DNA of 64,000 nt, taken from Blepharisma stoltei (taxonomy: Eukaryota; Ciliophora; Heterotrichea; Heterotrichida; Blepharismidae). Location: the NCBI GenBank assembly GCA_914767885.1, contig CAJZBQ010000055.1, forward strand, positions 186,001 to 250,000. Reading direction: 5' to 3'. Below are positions 10,408-21,051 of this stretch, piece by piece (the stretch's first letter is position 1; each line of letters starts with the position of its first letter). Below the pieces are notes generated by a model. The model made no database searches. It saw only the letters and a list, made by a program, of their open reading frames with translations, and was not told the DNA's origin. Position numbers and translations under genes: made by a program.

Positions 10408-11423
10408 ATGGACAAGCCTTTTTATATAGGTATAGCGTCTTCACCGCTATAGCGTGCCTTGACGTATGCATCTTTGCAGTAACTTGGAGCTCTTATGAGC
10501 TACCTAAAGGCGATAAATCAATTCCAACTTGACTCAAACACATCCTTTTGCAATGATTTGTCAACTTGGAGCTGACTTGTCGCCTTTAGATGACTCTCCA
10601 AAACTCCAAGTTGCTACAAAGATGCATGCGTCAAGACACGCCATCGCAGTGGAGACGCTGTAGTGCAATTGCTGCTACAGTCGGGACAGCATGGATTCTT
10701 TATCGCTTTTCCGATGACCGTACTCCCAATAATAACTTTTTAAGCCAAAAAGATGTAATCAGTATTTTGAGGGACCTTCATGAAGAACTCAACCAAGTTT
10801 ACATCGCCATAGCAGCTTATTCAAAAAATATTCAAGAAAAAAGCAACTACCTAGTAAATGAAGGAAAAATAAAAGAAATCGTATTCCAGCATACATGCAT
10901 ACCTAAGCAAATAGAAAAGGCAGAAAGCAAAGTGTATAAAAAGTATTCTACTACAGAAGCACTATTTAAAAACGCTTGCAAAAATATTTACAATAATAAT
11001 GAAGAAATTGCCAATATAATGAAAGGTATGCAAGAAATTTTTGAGAACTCATTCAAAGGAATTATGCCTGGAAAATTTGTCCCAGATTTTTTCAATGCTG
11101 AAGCCACATTAAACTTATTAGAAGAAAGTTATGAAGTTTCAATAAGAGAAATCTGCAATCAAATAGAAAGTTGACGAGAAAGTGGAATGCAGATCGAGGT
11201 GATTAAAAATATGTACAAAAATAATAAGAGTGAGATTAACAGAAGAATAGATGAAGCAAAAGAAACTATTTATAGAAAATTCAATATAGCAAAGTTTCAT
11301 GAACCGCCTGAGAAGATTGTTCAAAATGCAATTAAGAAATATTGCTTCAATGATCTTCGATTTAAGCAAAGGATCGAAGAGATGGAAAGAAATTTCAAAT
11401 CTGAAATGGCAACTTTAATTTAA
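10408..11423 (+). CDS. Small membrane-anchored coiled-coil protein, unknown
   Basis: Not recognised. Removing the IES 10431-10660 joins MDKPFYIG to SAIAATVGTAWILYRFS, giving 261 residues with a single N-terminal hydrophobic segment (residues ~9-23). The rest is predominantly helical and charged (DVISILRDLHEELNQVYIAI, EKAESKVYKKYSTTEAL, RRIDEAKETIYRKFN), with one TGA-coded Trp at 11172. Without excision an ATG inside the insert (10590) yields an odd N-terminus, which is clearly IES sequence. It looks like a tail-outward membrane-anchored helical protein. Confidence 0.72.
10431..10660. mobile_element. 230-bp MITE-type IES, TATAGCGTCT family
   Basis: Imperfect terminal inverted repeats of about 100 bp: the left end starts TATAGCGTCTTCACCGCTAT, and the right end reversed reads TACAGCGTCTCCACTGCGAT. 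Both continue into GCATCTTTG and AACTTGGAG. TA-TA excision restores a clean start for the host gene. Interior and ends resemble the 227-bp insert at 54096-54322. Confidence 0.85.
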
Positions 11424-11540
11424 ACTTATGCTCTTTTTGGTATAGAATAAAATTTAGTATTAAAAAAGCTACAGTTAAGATCATTATCATGATTTTTGTA
11501 CAATAAGCATTCAATAAATTTTATTATCTAAAGAATCGCT

Positions 11541-12122
11541 TACTCCCCCCCCATCCTTGATCGAACGATTGACTGTAAAAATTCCTAAAAATTGGGGAAA
11601 TTAACCCCCATCCTTGATCGAACGATTTTCATATCATGCAAATTTTTATATATATATAAAATATATTAGTTATCAAAAGTTTGGAAAGATGCATATGTGC
11701 ATGATTAAGTTGTTTTAGAGACTTTGAGACGACAGAAAGCTTCGAAATCAACCATCCGAAGTGATTTAGTCATCAGCCTAGGCTTGAAAACTCAATAATC
11801 AATAAAATAGAGATTCTTTAAAATTTTTAAAAAAAAAATCTAGTTTAATAAGGAACAAATTAGAATTTATACAGTTTAAAAGGGTGACTAATAAATCAAA
11901 ATATTAAAAATTGGTATTTTTATGAAATTTATTTAATTTTTTGCTGTAAAACTAATTATTAAATACTCTTAACCCTCTTATTTAAAAGTAAATAAAAAAA
12001 ATATATATATATATATTTTTTATTTTATATATATAAAATTTTTTTCCCCAAAAAATGTTTTTTTAACCCCCATCATTGATCGAACGATGGCGGGTCGTTC
12101 GATTAAGGATGGGGGGGGGAGT
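11541..12122. mobile_element. 582-bp intergenic element with TIR CATCCTTGATCGAACGA
   Basis: Starts TTACTCCCCCCCCATCCTTG and ends GGATGGGGGGGGGAGTTAA. CCATCCTTGATCGAACGATT recurs inside the left end and again, on both strands, near 12071-12110, so each end has two TIR-motif copies. The core is AT-rich with a TATATA run. TA bounds at 11541-11542 and 12123-12124. It lies just 5' of the next gene. C-tract ends resemble the BogoMITE-like family but the core motif differs. Confidence 0.8.
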
Positions 12123-12152
12123 TAACAAAAATTATAATTTGTCTAATAAATA

Positions 12153-15100
12153 ATGTCAAGCAACTCTCACAGATTATTAAGATCTAAAACTCCAGAAGTT
12201 TCTATTATGAAAGGCAAGTGGGATGAGAGATTTTATCTCGGAAAAATCCCAGTAATGCCTTTATCGAGATTCCCATTTAAAACAAGGAAATCTTTTCATG
12301 CCCCTCGTTACTCTAATTCATCATCGCAAGCAAACTCAGTTTCAGCATCAAGATTCCAGTCACGGCCCAGTACTTCATTTCGTACTTCTACTCCTCAGCG
12401 ATCAACTTCCCAGCAGAGATTTACAAGAAACGATACATTCCGAGCAATTTCCCAAAAAAGATTTTCATATAACGACACATTTTTAACTGTGAAAAATAAG
12501 CTTGAAGAATTTTGAGATAGAAAATCCATTCCAGAGCCACTGAAGCAGGCATTTAGAGAATGTATTTTTAGTTTGCCATCAAATAAAAGTATTCCGATAA
12601 TGTCCAAAGAAATTGAAGACCTTAAATCAAATAATGCACTAGTACAGATTGCAATAAAATCTGTAGAAGACCGCGAAAGGCTGTTAAACCAAGTTAAAGA
12701 TTTGGTGAAAGCTTTTAATATGTCAAAAGAATACGAAACTATTAAAGACTTACAACTAGAAGCTGCAGAGACTTTGCAGACATACAGAAACATCAGCTTA
12801 AATGTCGTAGAAAATATAGCGAGGTGAAGAGAGCACTTGGCATATGCTCAGTTAATTGGAATATCTAAAGAAGCAATCCATCCAAGAATAGTCCAATTTA
12901 TATGGGAAGGAGAAAATTATTTGATAAAAATGAGAAATGATATTTCTTTTGTGAATAAAACTGTTTTGGCAGCGTTCTTTAAATTCGATAATAACCCGGA
13001 TACATTTTTAGTGGTGCCTTCTAGAGTAACAGGACAAAAAAAGCCAAGTGAACTAAAGAAAGAGGAGTATTATTTTAAAAAAAGTGGGGACTTGATTATT
13101 CCGCTGCCTTCAATATTGTTAAAAAGAATAAGAATTGCTGAGATGCTGATTATGGAAGAAATATTTAATGAGCATAGATTGAGTTCTGGTGTAACTAAGC
13201 CAGAAAATTCAGTGATAATTGAATATAGATCGGTTGACAATATTAAAAGAGAAGATCTGTCTCCAGATATAAGTGAAAATGAAAGTATTCTTGCTAAAGC
13301 TATTGAAAGAGAGCGAATGTCTTCAGATATTGTTGAAAAAGAAGCTAATCCTGTTGAAAAAGAAATTATTCCTGCAAAAGATGTTGAAGAAGAAATTTCA
13401 CCTATTAAAAATAGTGACAAAGAAATTTTATTTGATGAAATGATCGAAGAAGATATAATATCTGACCATAATACCCTTACAAAGGCCATGCCCATTCAAA
13501 TTGAAGACAAACCTTCTGATAATATTGAAAAAGAAATTAAATTTGAGGAAAGCCCGAAACAAAGAGCTTATAAATTTGAAATAAATATGAATTTATTTGA
13601 TGCTTTGAATAAGAATATTATAAAATCGATTAAAGAAAACTCCACAAATGATATTCTTAGACTTAGATTAATTAATTCCGCTTCTAGTTTGGCCTCTTGG
13701 TGAGCAGGACTATAAAGCCGGTTTTAGCCGCTTCCCCTGATTTTATGTACGGCGCGCTGACAAAGGCCACTCCTTCTAACCTCCGTGAAGCCATTTAAAG
13801 TCCCAGAAGCCCCGGAAAAACTAGCAGCTTGGTGCATTCTTGCTCTATCCGACTTTCCTCTCTCGCCTATTCGGCCTAAGGATTCTGCCTTATCGGGCAG
13901 TGGAAAGAGCTAAAGCACAATGCTTGTAGGGTTCGAAGTAAGAACATCTTCATAATTGTTTCCCTATTAGACAGAAGTGCACGTGTAAAAAACCTAACCC
14001 CATAAAAATAAAAGTTGAATGAGGGAGAGGAACTTCAACGAGGGAATTCTCCTCTCATCCGAAGCCATTTTATTTTTATCCACAAATGATATTCAAAAAT
14101 CAATTATATGAGATGAAATTTCTAATGAAATAATTTCAGAGCAAATTTCAAAATTTTCTTTTGAAATTTCTAATGATTTATATGAGCAAGCTAATTTAGC
14201 TGGGATAGTTTTTGGCGATTTACTTTATGAAGCAGCCGAAAAAATGTGTAAAAGTATTCTTAATAATGAAATTAAACTGGAAAGGGAAAACGAACATAGA
14301 AATCAAGCATTGATAAAAAAGATTGCAGATGATGAAAACATGAAAGTGGCTGATTTAATTTATACTAGCTTGATTATTAGCCTTGCTTCTGAGATTAGCC
14401 AACAAGAAATAATTGATGAAATAGAGTACATTAGAACTTTAAATGATGAAGAAATTGAAAACAATAAGCTCTCTTACTCATTATTTAGTGATTTAATATC
14501 GCATTTAGTAGAAAATCTCACAGATAAGTTTATATTGGACGAAATAGAAAGTTATGAAAAAGAAAAACTTTTGATCTCTGATATGATATTTATGGAATTT
14601 ATGAATGATTTAACAATTGACATTGCAAATAAGGAAATATCTAAAGAAGAATTTCGATTGAAAAAGATTAAAGAAAAGAAAATAATTTCTGAGATAGCTG
14701 CAGGATTATTTCCTGAGTTCTTATATTCTCTGGCACAAGAAATAGTTTTAGAGCAAATAATAGTTGAAAGAAAGAGGCTTCAAGATATTGCAGAAATAAA
14801 AGAGATAGAAAATATAAGAATATGTGAGATGCTTATTAATGATTGAATAGCCAAATTAGTAGAAGAAATCTCGAAGAAAGAAATAAATGATCATAAACAA
14901 AACCTTATAAAAGTTGAGCAAAATGAAAAGATCATCAAATCTAAAATTGATAAAAAAGTTTCCAAAAGGATACTAGCAGGAATTATCAACGAATGTATAA
15001 AACAGAATTTTAATATCAGAAAATTATCTGAAGAGTGGCTTTTGGAGGAAATTGAATCAAGCAGTCAAGCATCGTCTGTGCAAGACATAGGATCAGATAC

Positions 15101-16231
15101 ATATAAGTCAGATGCAAAACTTAAAGAAGAACTGATGCTATCTTCAGCCGGGAGTTCAAAGTATAAAAATGATGACTATCCACCATTAAATTTTGCAACT
15201 GAAAATAATTTTCGAGGACTTCAAAATTTTGATATAGCTCGGATAAAAATTCCAGAAAATTTTTTGGAAACTTATATTCAAGATTATTATCGTTTTTTGC
15301 CTGAATTATTTAATTATTTTGTTCCCCCAGTAAACTTGCTATTATATGAAGAAATAATAAAAGGAATTGACCCTAATATTTTGTGAATTAATAAAGAAAG
15401 CACAATTCTTGGCTTGTTGGTCTGCTCATTTGATTCAGACTATTCTCGAAGTCGAAGACTAAACATATACCATATATCTTGTCTAAACGCCAATTATTTT
15501 AAAATTATTTTAGGTGGCGTTTTGGATTATTTATGGGAAGAGCATCCTTGCGATGAAATACGCTTACATGTATATAATGAGAGAAACCAAAAATTTGAAG
15601 GTATTCCTAAAGAGCTGAAGGACTGCTTGACATACTTTCAATTTAGATATAAAGCGCAAATTCCAAATTCTATTGGAAATGCGTCAGTTATGGGAAAATA
15701 CCGACCTCCTGGTGTATCTTGTAAATTGATTAATTTAAAACAGACTGATAAAGGAGTAAAAAATGAGATTTTGATGGATTTCACAACAGAAAAAACAAAT
15801 ATCGATAAATTTGACAAATTAGCATTTCTTACTCCCCCCCCCCCCTCCGTGAGCGAACAAAAAAATTTTGTTCGCTCACGGAGGGGGGTTTAATTTTTTT
15901 TTTTAAAAAAAAATTTATATATAAATTTTATAAAAAATATTTTTTTCGAAATTTTAAAAAAATCCTAATTTTGCAAAAATTGGGAAGCAAATATTTAATT
16001 AATTTGCAAAATTTATGTTTTAAAACGCAATTTGTTTAAAATTAAACAGAATTAGCTCTAGATTTCATTATACTAATTATCACTTATATATCAAAATTTT
16101 TTTTCCATTAAAATTTTTTCTATTAAAAAAATTTTTGTTCACTCACGGAGGGTGGGTTTTTGGTCAAAAAATGGCGATTTTTCTAATGGTTTTGTTCGCT
16201 CACGGAGGGGGGGGGGGGAGTTAAAATATAA
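12153..16231 (+). CDS. Large protein with glutamate-rich repeats and GNAT-like C-terminus, unknown
   Basis: Not recognised as a known family. After removing the SINE-like element (13657-14078 plus one target copy) and the MITE (15830-16221) the frame is 1082 residues, ending CTT AAA ATA TAA. TGA gives Trp at about seven places. Segments: basic Ser-rich N-terminus with RFTRNDTF/RFSYNDTF repeats; a folded middle (EHLAYAQLIGISKEAIHPRI, FLVVPSRVTGQKK); a long acidic helical region with recurring SEN, IEKE and EEI motifs; and a C-terminal segment (YHISCLNANYFKIILGGVLD, then WEEHPCDEIRLHVYNERNQK) that resembles GNAT acetyltransferases in ciliate flagellar proteins. A ciliary or cytoskeletal role is only a guess. 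Confidence 0.75.
13657..14078 (+). mobile_element. SINE-like element with 16-bp target duplication
   Basis: A GC-rich 422-bp insert flanked by exact TCCACAAATGATATTC copies (13641-13656, 14079-14094). The 5' end is TTAGACTTAGATTAATTAATT. The 3' end holds a hairpin with arms like GAGGAA/TTCTCCTC and the tail GCCATTTTATTTTTA. Insert plus one repeat is 438 bp, divisible by three; removal restores the host frame. TA pairs within the repeats (GATATTC) would permit TA-TA excision. Confidence 0.88.
15830..16221 (+). mobile_element. BogoMITE-like IES at the 3' end of a gene
   Basis: A 392-bp element with a C/G-tract end, CTCCGTGAGCGAACAAAA, an immediate inverted copy (left-end hairpin) and CGCTCACGGAGGGG at the right. 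It is nearly the same in order and length as 51560-51944. TA-TA excision gives the host gene two more codons and a TAA, so the reading frame ends normally. Confidence 0.9.
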
Positions 16232-16545
16232 AGTTTTGATTATATATTAAATTTGCAGATTTTCCCATAAAACTTATTTATGGCTTCAGCAAACATAATT
16301 ATTAATATTTAAACTGTAAAAAAAAATTAAAGAATAGTATTAGTCATTTCAAATTCCATTGGATATTTTATGAAAAGAAAAATAATTCAGTTTTCAAAAA
16401 TGCAGAAAAAAACTTTTAAGCTGGAACTTATAAAATCTCAGTGAGTTCCTCGCCTCATAAGCAAATTTCTTTACTTATTATTCTCGTCTATTAAAATATT
16501 TTGCTGATGAAATTAATCGATAGCTATGCTACTTTATGTAATTAA
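16232..16545. other. Convergent intergenic stretch
   Basis: About 310 bp of AT-rich DNA between convergent genes; presumably both 3' ends. No further signal seen. Confidence 0.4.
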
Positions 16546-19117
16546 CTATGACAAGTACTTCAACGGATGACTTCCGCGCCTATGCTTATCCACTTTTTCT
16601 CTAGCTCCCGCTTCCGTGAGCGAACAAACAATTGGAAAAATCGCGATTTTTTGCCCAAAAAATCCACCCTCCTGAGTAAACAAAATTTTTTTAAAAAAAA
16701 GAAATTTGATATATAAGTAATAATTCTTTTATAGAAATTTCCAGCTTATTCAGCTTATTTTTAAACAGTTTGCATTTCAAAATATAAATTTTACAAATTA
16801 AATAAATATTTGCTTTCCAATTTTTTGCAAATTGTGGTTTTTAAATTTCGAAAAATGAATTTACTATAAAATTTATATATAAAAAAAATTAACCAAAACT
16901 AATTTTTTTGTTCGCTCACAGAGGAAAGGAGTAAGGTTCTTATATTGCGCATTAATCCAGTCTTCATCATTTTTGACTAAAACCGTTTGGTTTCTTGCCA
17001 CCAATCTTCTTGCGTTTCAATAAGCTTCGTTTTGCTTTAATTGATTTATTATATTTTCTTCTATTTCTCTTGAATTTACAACATTATTCATTGCAATAAA
17101 TAAAGGCAATGCAATATTTTTTATAAATCCAGACTGGGATTTCGCAATATCAGTTGTCTCTTTATCGCAATACATAGAAACAGGCAGGCCCAATGACTTC
17201 TCAAGATCTCCTTGAGAAAAAAACTCCTGAAGCACCAAAACACACAATTTTTCATGCAATTCAATTGATTTGGCAGAATGGCCAATATCAGCCATTTTAA
17301 TAGTCATCTTATTGAGTTCTTGACGGGTTTCTACATTTTTAAAATCAACGGACATATTACCTTGGATAAATCTTGCTCTGAAGTGCTCGACTAAATCAAA
17401 GTGTTTTGACATATCTGTGGCTAAAATTAATTCTATTATAACTTTTCTAATTGCAAATCATTTATCAGACGCAAAATTTGATAAAATATTACAGTCATTT
17501 TTAGCCAAAACTTGGAACAGTATTGTAGCATGCATCATTTCTAATACACTATAATCATTATACTGAATTGCAATATCATTTTTTGTTACCATTAAAAATC
17601 GATTGGTTTTGGCTGGATGTCCTGCATCGTGAGCTAGCGTTGAGACAATCCCAGCCAATAGCTCTAATGAGCTAGTTTCATCAATAAGTGGGCAGCTATG
17701 AATAATATATAAATATGAGCACATCACATCAGCTGCATGGCAAGAATTATGATAAGGATTTGGCAAATACCTTCCTTCTAATTCTCTCAAAAATGTACTT
17801 AGACTTTTATCGCTTATAGAAAATAGCTCATTGAGCCCATAATTTCTAATTACATGCATTCCAACAACTTGAATGGGTGTTTGCCCTGAACAATCTCCAA
17901 TAAAAATCGTATTGAAGTTCCATTCTTTTCCAATTTGCCTCAAAATTCCTGATAAATCTGATATCCCATAAATAAAGTTTAGTTTTTCTTTGAAATTCCC
18001 TTTGGAAGACAACGAGGATTGATCGATGTCAGGCTTTATTTCGAAAAACGCTTGAGAAACATAAATTTTATCTTGCTCATCCATATTCTTAGTCACTTGG
18101 TCGAAAGAAGTTTGGTATATATTAGTGTGAGTTAATGAATCGAGTGCGCCTTTTAAACTGGTTATCGTAGCAACGATTGTTTCTTTATTATCATATTCTG
18201 TGTGCTCAAAGGCATCTAAAAGCACACTAATAGTGTTTTTTATGGCAGTTATAATGGTTTCCATTCCGGTGGTAGATTTAGTTTGGTACTCGGGTATAGG
18301 GAGTGATTGCAAAATGGATTCTTGAACATAGTCTATCTCTCTCCCGATCTTACATTGTTTTATATTTAAAAAATATTTTCATTATTAAATTTTAGCTTAT
18401 AAAAACTAGATTTTGAAGCAATTAATTTTGTGTTTAATTTAAAACAGAGAATTTAGAAAAATCTTTAAAATCAATAAGTCCATAAAAAGTTGCTAATCCC
18501 AGAAGCAAAACTTGAAAAGAAGATAATCCAAGACTTTGATTTCCGAAGCAGTTTACCCCAAACGAAACTATAGTCAAAAAAGCATTAATTCCTATGTAAA
18601 CACTTTTTTTAGTTTCTAAAAATTTTGGCCCAATAACAAATAATAACAGCAAAGCCTGCATCCCTGGCAGATATGAAGAGTTCTTATCTTTTCTATAAAG
18701 AACAGGGAAAATATTAAGATCTGAAAGCACAAACGCTAACCCACTATAAATATACAGTATTGGCATCACCCATTTCTTCCCTTCATCTTGAAGGCTATAT
18801 TTCTGCTTATATATAACAACAATAAAGTTGAGGATAAAGCTACTTACAAGAAAAATAAGACAAAGAAGAATTGTGGTTATATCGTTTTCATATATTGCAT
18901 TGGAGGTCAAAATATTCGCAAGATAAATCATAAATAAAATAAAATAGTAAATATTTGCCTTAACTCTTTTTTTATGTTTACGGTCATCTGCACTTGGAAT
19001 CTCAACTGGGGAAGGATTAAGGTAGTCGTTTGGATCTGAGAGACTATTAGAGGCATCTACAATATTAATAACTGTAGCTGGGTTTTCGGGAGGTCGATTT
19101 GATTCTATGGTTCTCAT
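16546..19117 (-). CDS. Membrane cyclic-nucleotide phosphodiesterase (class I)
   Basis: Hydrolyses cAMP and/or cGMP. After removing IESs 16602-16931 and 18351-18453 the frame is 712 residues (2139 nt). A short cytosolic N-terminus is followed by about six membrane segments (YYFILFMIYLANIL, TTILLCLIFLVSSFIL, ALLLLFVIGPKFL and others). A linker (REIDYVQESILQSLPIPEY) leads to the PDE catalytic domain: NPYHNSCHAADV and LAHDAGHPAKTN (both metal-binding HD motifs), then KMADIGHSAK. Trp at 17455 is TGA. The multi-pass plus class I PDE layout is common in ciliates. The last ~19 residues lie beyond the MITE. Substrate specificity cannot be told. Confidence 0.9.
16602..16931 (-). mobile_element. BogoMITE-like IES, reverse orientation, in the PDE gene
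   Basis: A 330-bp insert; left CTAGCTCCCGCTTCCGTGAG, right GTTCGCTCACAGAGGAAAGG, with the family core in reverse. TA at 16602-16603 and 16932-16933. Excision adds a short basic tail (REKVDKHRRGSHPLKYLS) and a TAG stop to the PDE. Confidence 0.85.
18351..18453 (-). other. 103-bp TA-bounded IES in the PDE gene
   Basis: AT-rich, contains an in-frame TAA after the membrane domain, and separates it from the conserved VQESILQSLPIPEY linker. Deletion between TA 18351-18352 and 18454-18455 gives KDFSKIGREIDYVQ in frame. The total gene length is then a multiple of three. Confidence 0.75.
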
Positions 19118-19271
19118 TTTATTTAAATAATTTTGTTACTTTATTACTGATGCTTTGAGCTTTATTATCATTTTAAAATTCAAATACAAATAATTTTGAA
19201 GAAAAATCGTAATTATTAGCCTCCCCATTTACTTTTCAAAACTTTGGAATAATAAAAAATAAAAAAGCCAA

Positions 19272-21014
19272 ATGCTTGCAAAATTTACACAGTAATAGAG
19301 ATGCAGAATTCAAGATCATAATTCTTCGCCAGTTCTAAGCCTTGCTTTATTCCGTCAGCATTTTTTAACCTCTGATGAGGATTTTTGGTTGAAATTTTGG
19401 AGCTTTGATTCAAATAGTCCTACACAAGAGTTCCAAACAGATCAAAAGATTGGGAAAATTCAATTTTCTATTCTTGGAAAGCATTTCTTTACAGGAAGTG
19501 AGCAAGGGAAAATTATTCATTGATCTTTAGAGCCAATTAAAATTATTAGAGAATATGAAGGACATGATAGATGCACAGCATTGGGCGTATGCAATGATAA
19601 AAACAGCCAAATAATTGCAAGTGGAGGGAATGATGGATATGTAAAGATTTGGGATATGAGAAGGAAAATAGCAGTTCAATCGGTAAAGGCGCACAGAGAG
19701 GGAGTTAATGCGATTTCATTTCACCTGTCAGAAATGAGCACTGGCGGGAAAGATGGAACTCTGAAACTGTGGGATTTAAGAAAATCAGAGCAATGTGAGA
19801 TATGCACGTCCAATGATCACGTACTTGCCCTTTTGATATGTACATTTCACCGAAGTGTATATTTGATCGAAAACCAGTTTGAAAATTTTTGATAGTTAGA
19901 CATTTGGCCAAAATCCTATCTGCATGATCATTTGGCATGGAGCCATGTGAGACAGTATCAAAGCATGAACAAATTAATGATATTGCAATAGACTCATCAA
20001 GAATTATCACAGTTTGCAATAAAACACTGCTCAGAGCATACAATAAAGAAACATTTGAAAGCCAATATGTTGTATCAGCAGAAAACGCAGAGAAATTGCT
20101 AATATATCCGAAATTTTCTCGATTATTCGTGATTTCCCCGACATCCATAAAAGTGTTTAATACATCCAATGGAGTTCTTCTCCAAGACGAAGAAATTCCT
20201 GAGAGCTTGCCTCTAGCAAGCTTTGTTGATAACAGCTCTTTGTGTTTCGGAGTCAAAACTTTTTCAGGATTCTCAATTTACAGTGGACAATTCAGTTCAG
20301 AAGAAGACAAAAATAGGCCATATGCATGAGAAAGCTTGGTATATTACTAATCAGGCTAATCTTGAGCACACCAAAGTTGTAAGAATGAAGCTTGAGTCAC
20401 GAGCTTTATCGGAAAGAAGCTTCATTTCTTTAGGACAAGTCAGCTGCTCAGAGGTTGATTTAAATAATAACAACCCTCTATCTAAACTAAAGGCTAGAAA
20501 AGGGAAAATAGAAGATGTAATGAAAATATAGTTCACAAAAGGCCACTCACAATTCCTTACAATCATGAAAAAAAGGCAGATTTCTTTAAGCCAGCTAATT
20601 GATGTATGAGAGCAGTCTGGATTTGGCCCTGCTTTAGCGCTACTTCAAAGATCAGAGCTAGCAATCCAAGCCAATTTTTTTTCCAAACTGTTTACCACAA
20701 AGCCAAGACCGACTTTTATAAATATTCAAAATGCTGAAGCAATTTTAGAAGTAATTCTAAAGCTCGCCCAGTGTAGCAATAATATGATAGCAGAATGTGG
20801 CTCGAAATCTGCTGGGATCGTTTTAATGGAAATCGGGCAAATTATGAGCCAAAATGCGACATCGAAGTTGCAGATTGATTCTGAGTCAAAAGAATCTTCA
20901 CATCGTATTATAACATTATTTCAAAAAATAATTCTGGCCCTTCACCAGCATAAAAGGGGGTTTCCTGAGCTCGATGATATGGAATTTTTCATAGAAAAAA
21001 TTCAAAGTAAATAA
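19272..21014 (+). CDS. WD40 protein with katanin p80-like C-terminus
   Basis: Probably a katanin p80-type subunit, which targets and activates the microtubule-severing p60 ATPase. Three tiny introns (19292-19306, 20339-20354, 20517-20531) and one IES (19801-19955) must go to keep frame. WD40 repeats are visible (GGNDGYVKIWDMRRK, GGKDGTLKLWDLRKSEQ). The C-terminal part (FTKGHSQFLTIMKKRQISL, then LIDVWEQSGFGPALALL) has the GH..F..vm..R...L..i...W..g...aL pattern of the katanin con80 domain. Trp in IIHW and DVW is TGA. UTP15-like proteins also pair WD40 repeats with a helical tail, so the subunit call is moderate. Confidence 0.72.
19292..19306 (+). other. 15-nt intron
   Basis: GTAATAGAGATGCAG. 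Removal joins MLAKFTQ to IQDHNSSPVL and bypasses in-frame TAA and TAG stops. GT-AG ends and 15-nt length fit heterotrich introns. Confidence 0.88.
19801..19955 (+). other. 155-bp TA-bounded IES in the WD40 gene
   Basis: Interrupts the WD40 domain with in-frame stops. TA 19801-19802 to TA 19956-19957 joins KSEQCE to ISKHEQINDIAI in frame. The ends have weak inverted similarity around CCAATGATCA/TGATCATTTGG. Confidence 0.8.
20339..20354 (+). other. 16-nt intron
   Basis: GTATATTACTAATCAG. Its removal corrects the frame from AWESL to ANLEHTKVVRM. Confidence 0.88.
20517..20531 (+). other. 15-nt intron
   Basis: GTAATGAAAATATAG, which ends in an in-frame TAG. Removal joins KGKIED to FTKGHSQFL, the start of the con80-like domain. 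Confidence 0.88.
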
Positions 21015-21051
21015 TAATTATAATAGACTAATCAATATGTACTTAATAAAG

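Noticed and set aside
11541-12122. C-tract repeats as a CRISPR array or telomere
   Set aside because: Only inverted, not regularly spaced direct repeats; no telomeric array; the genome is eukaryotic.
13657-14078. GC-rich blocks as rRNA, tRNA clusters or another stable RNA gene
   Set aside because: No rRNA signature and no tRNA clover-leaf; flanking target duplications and frame restoration fit inserts better.
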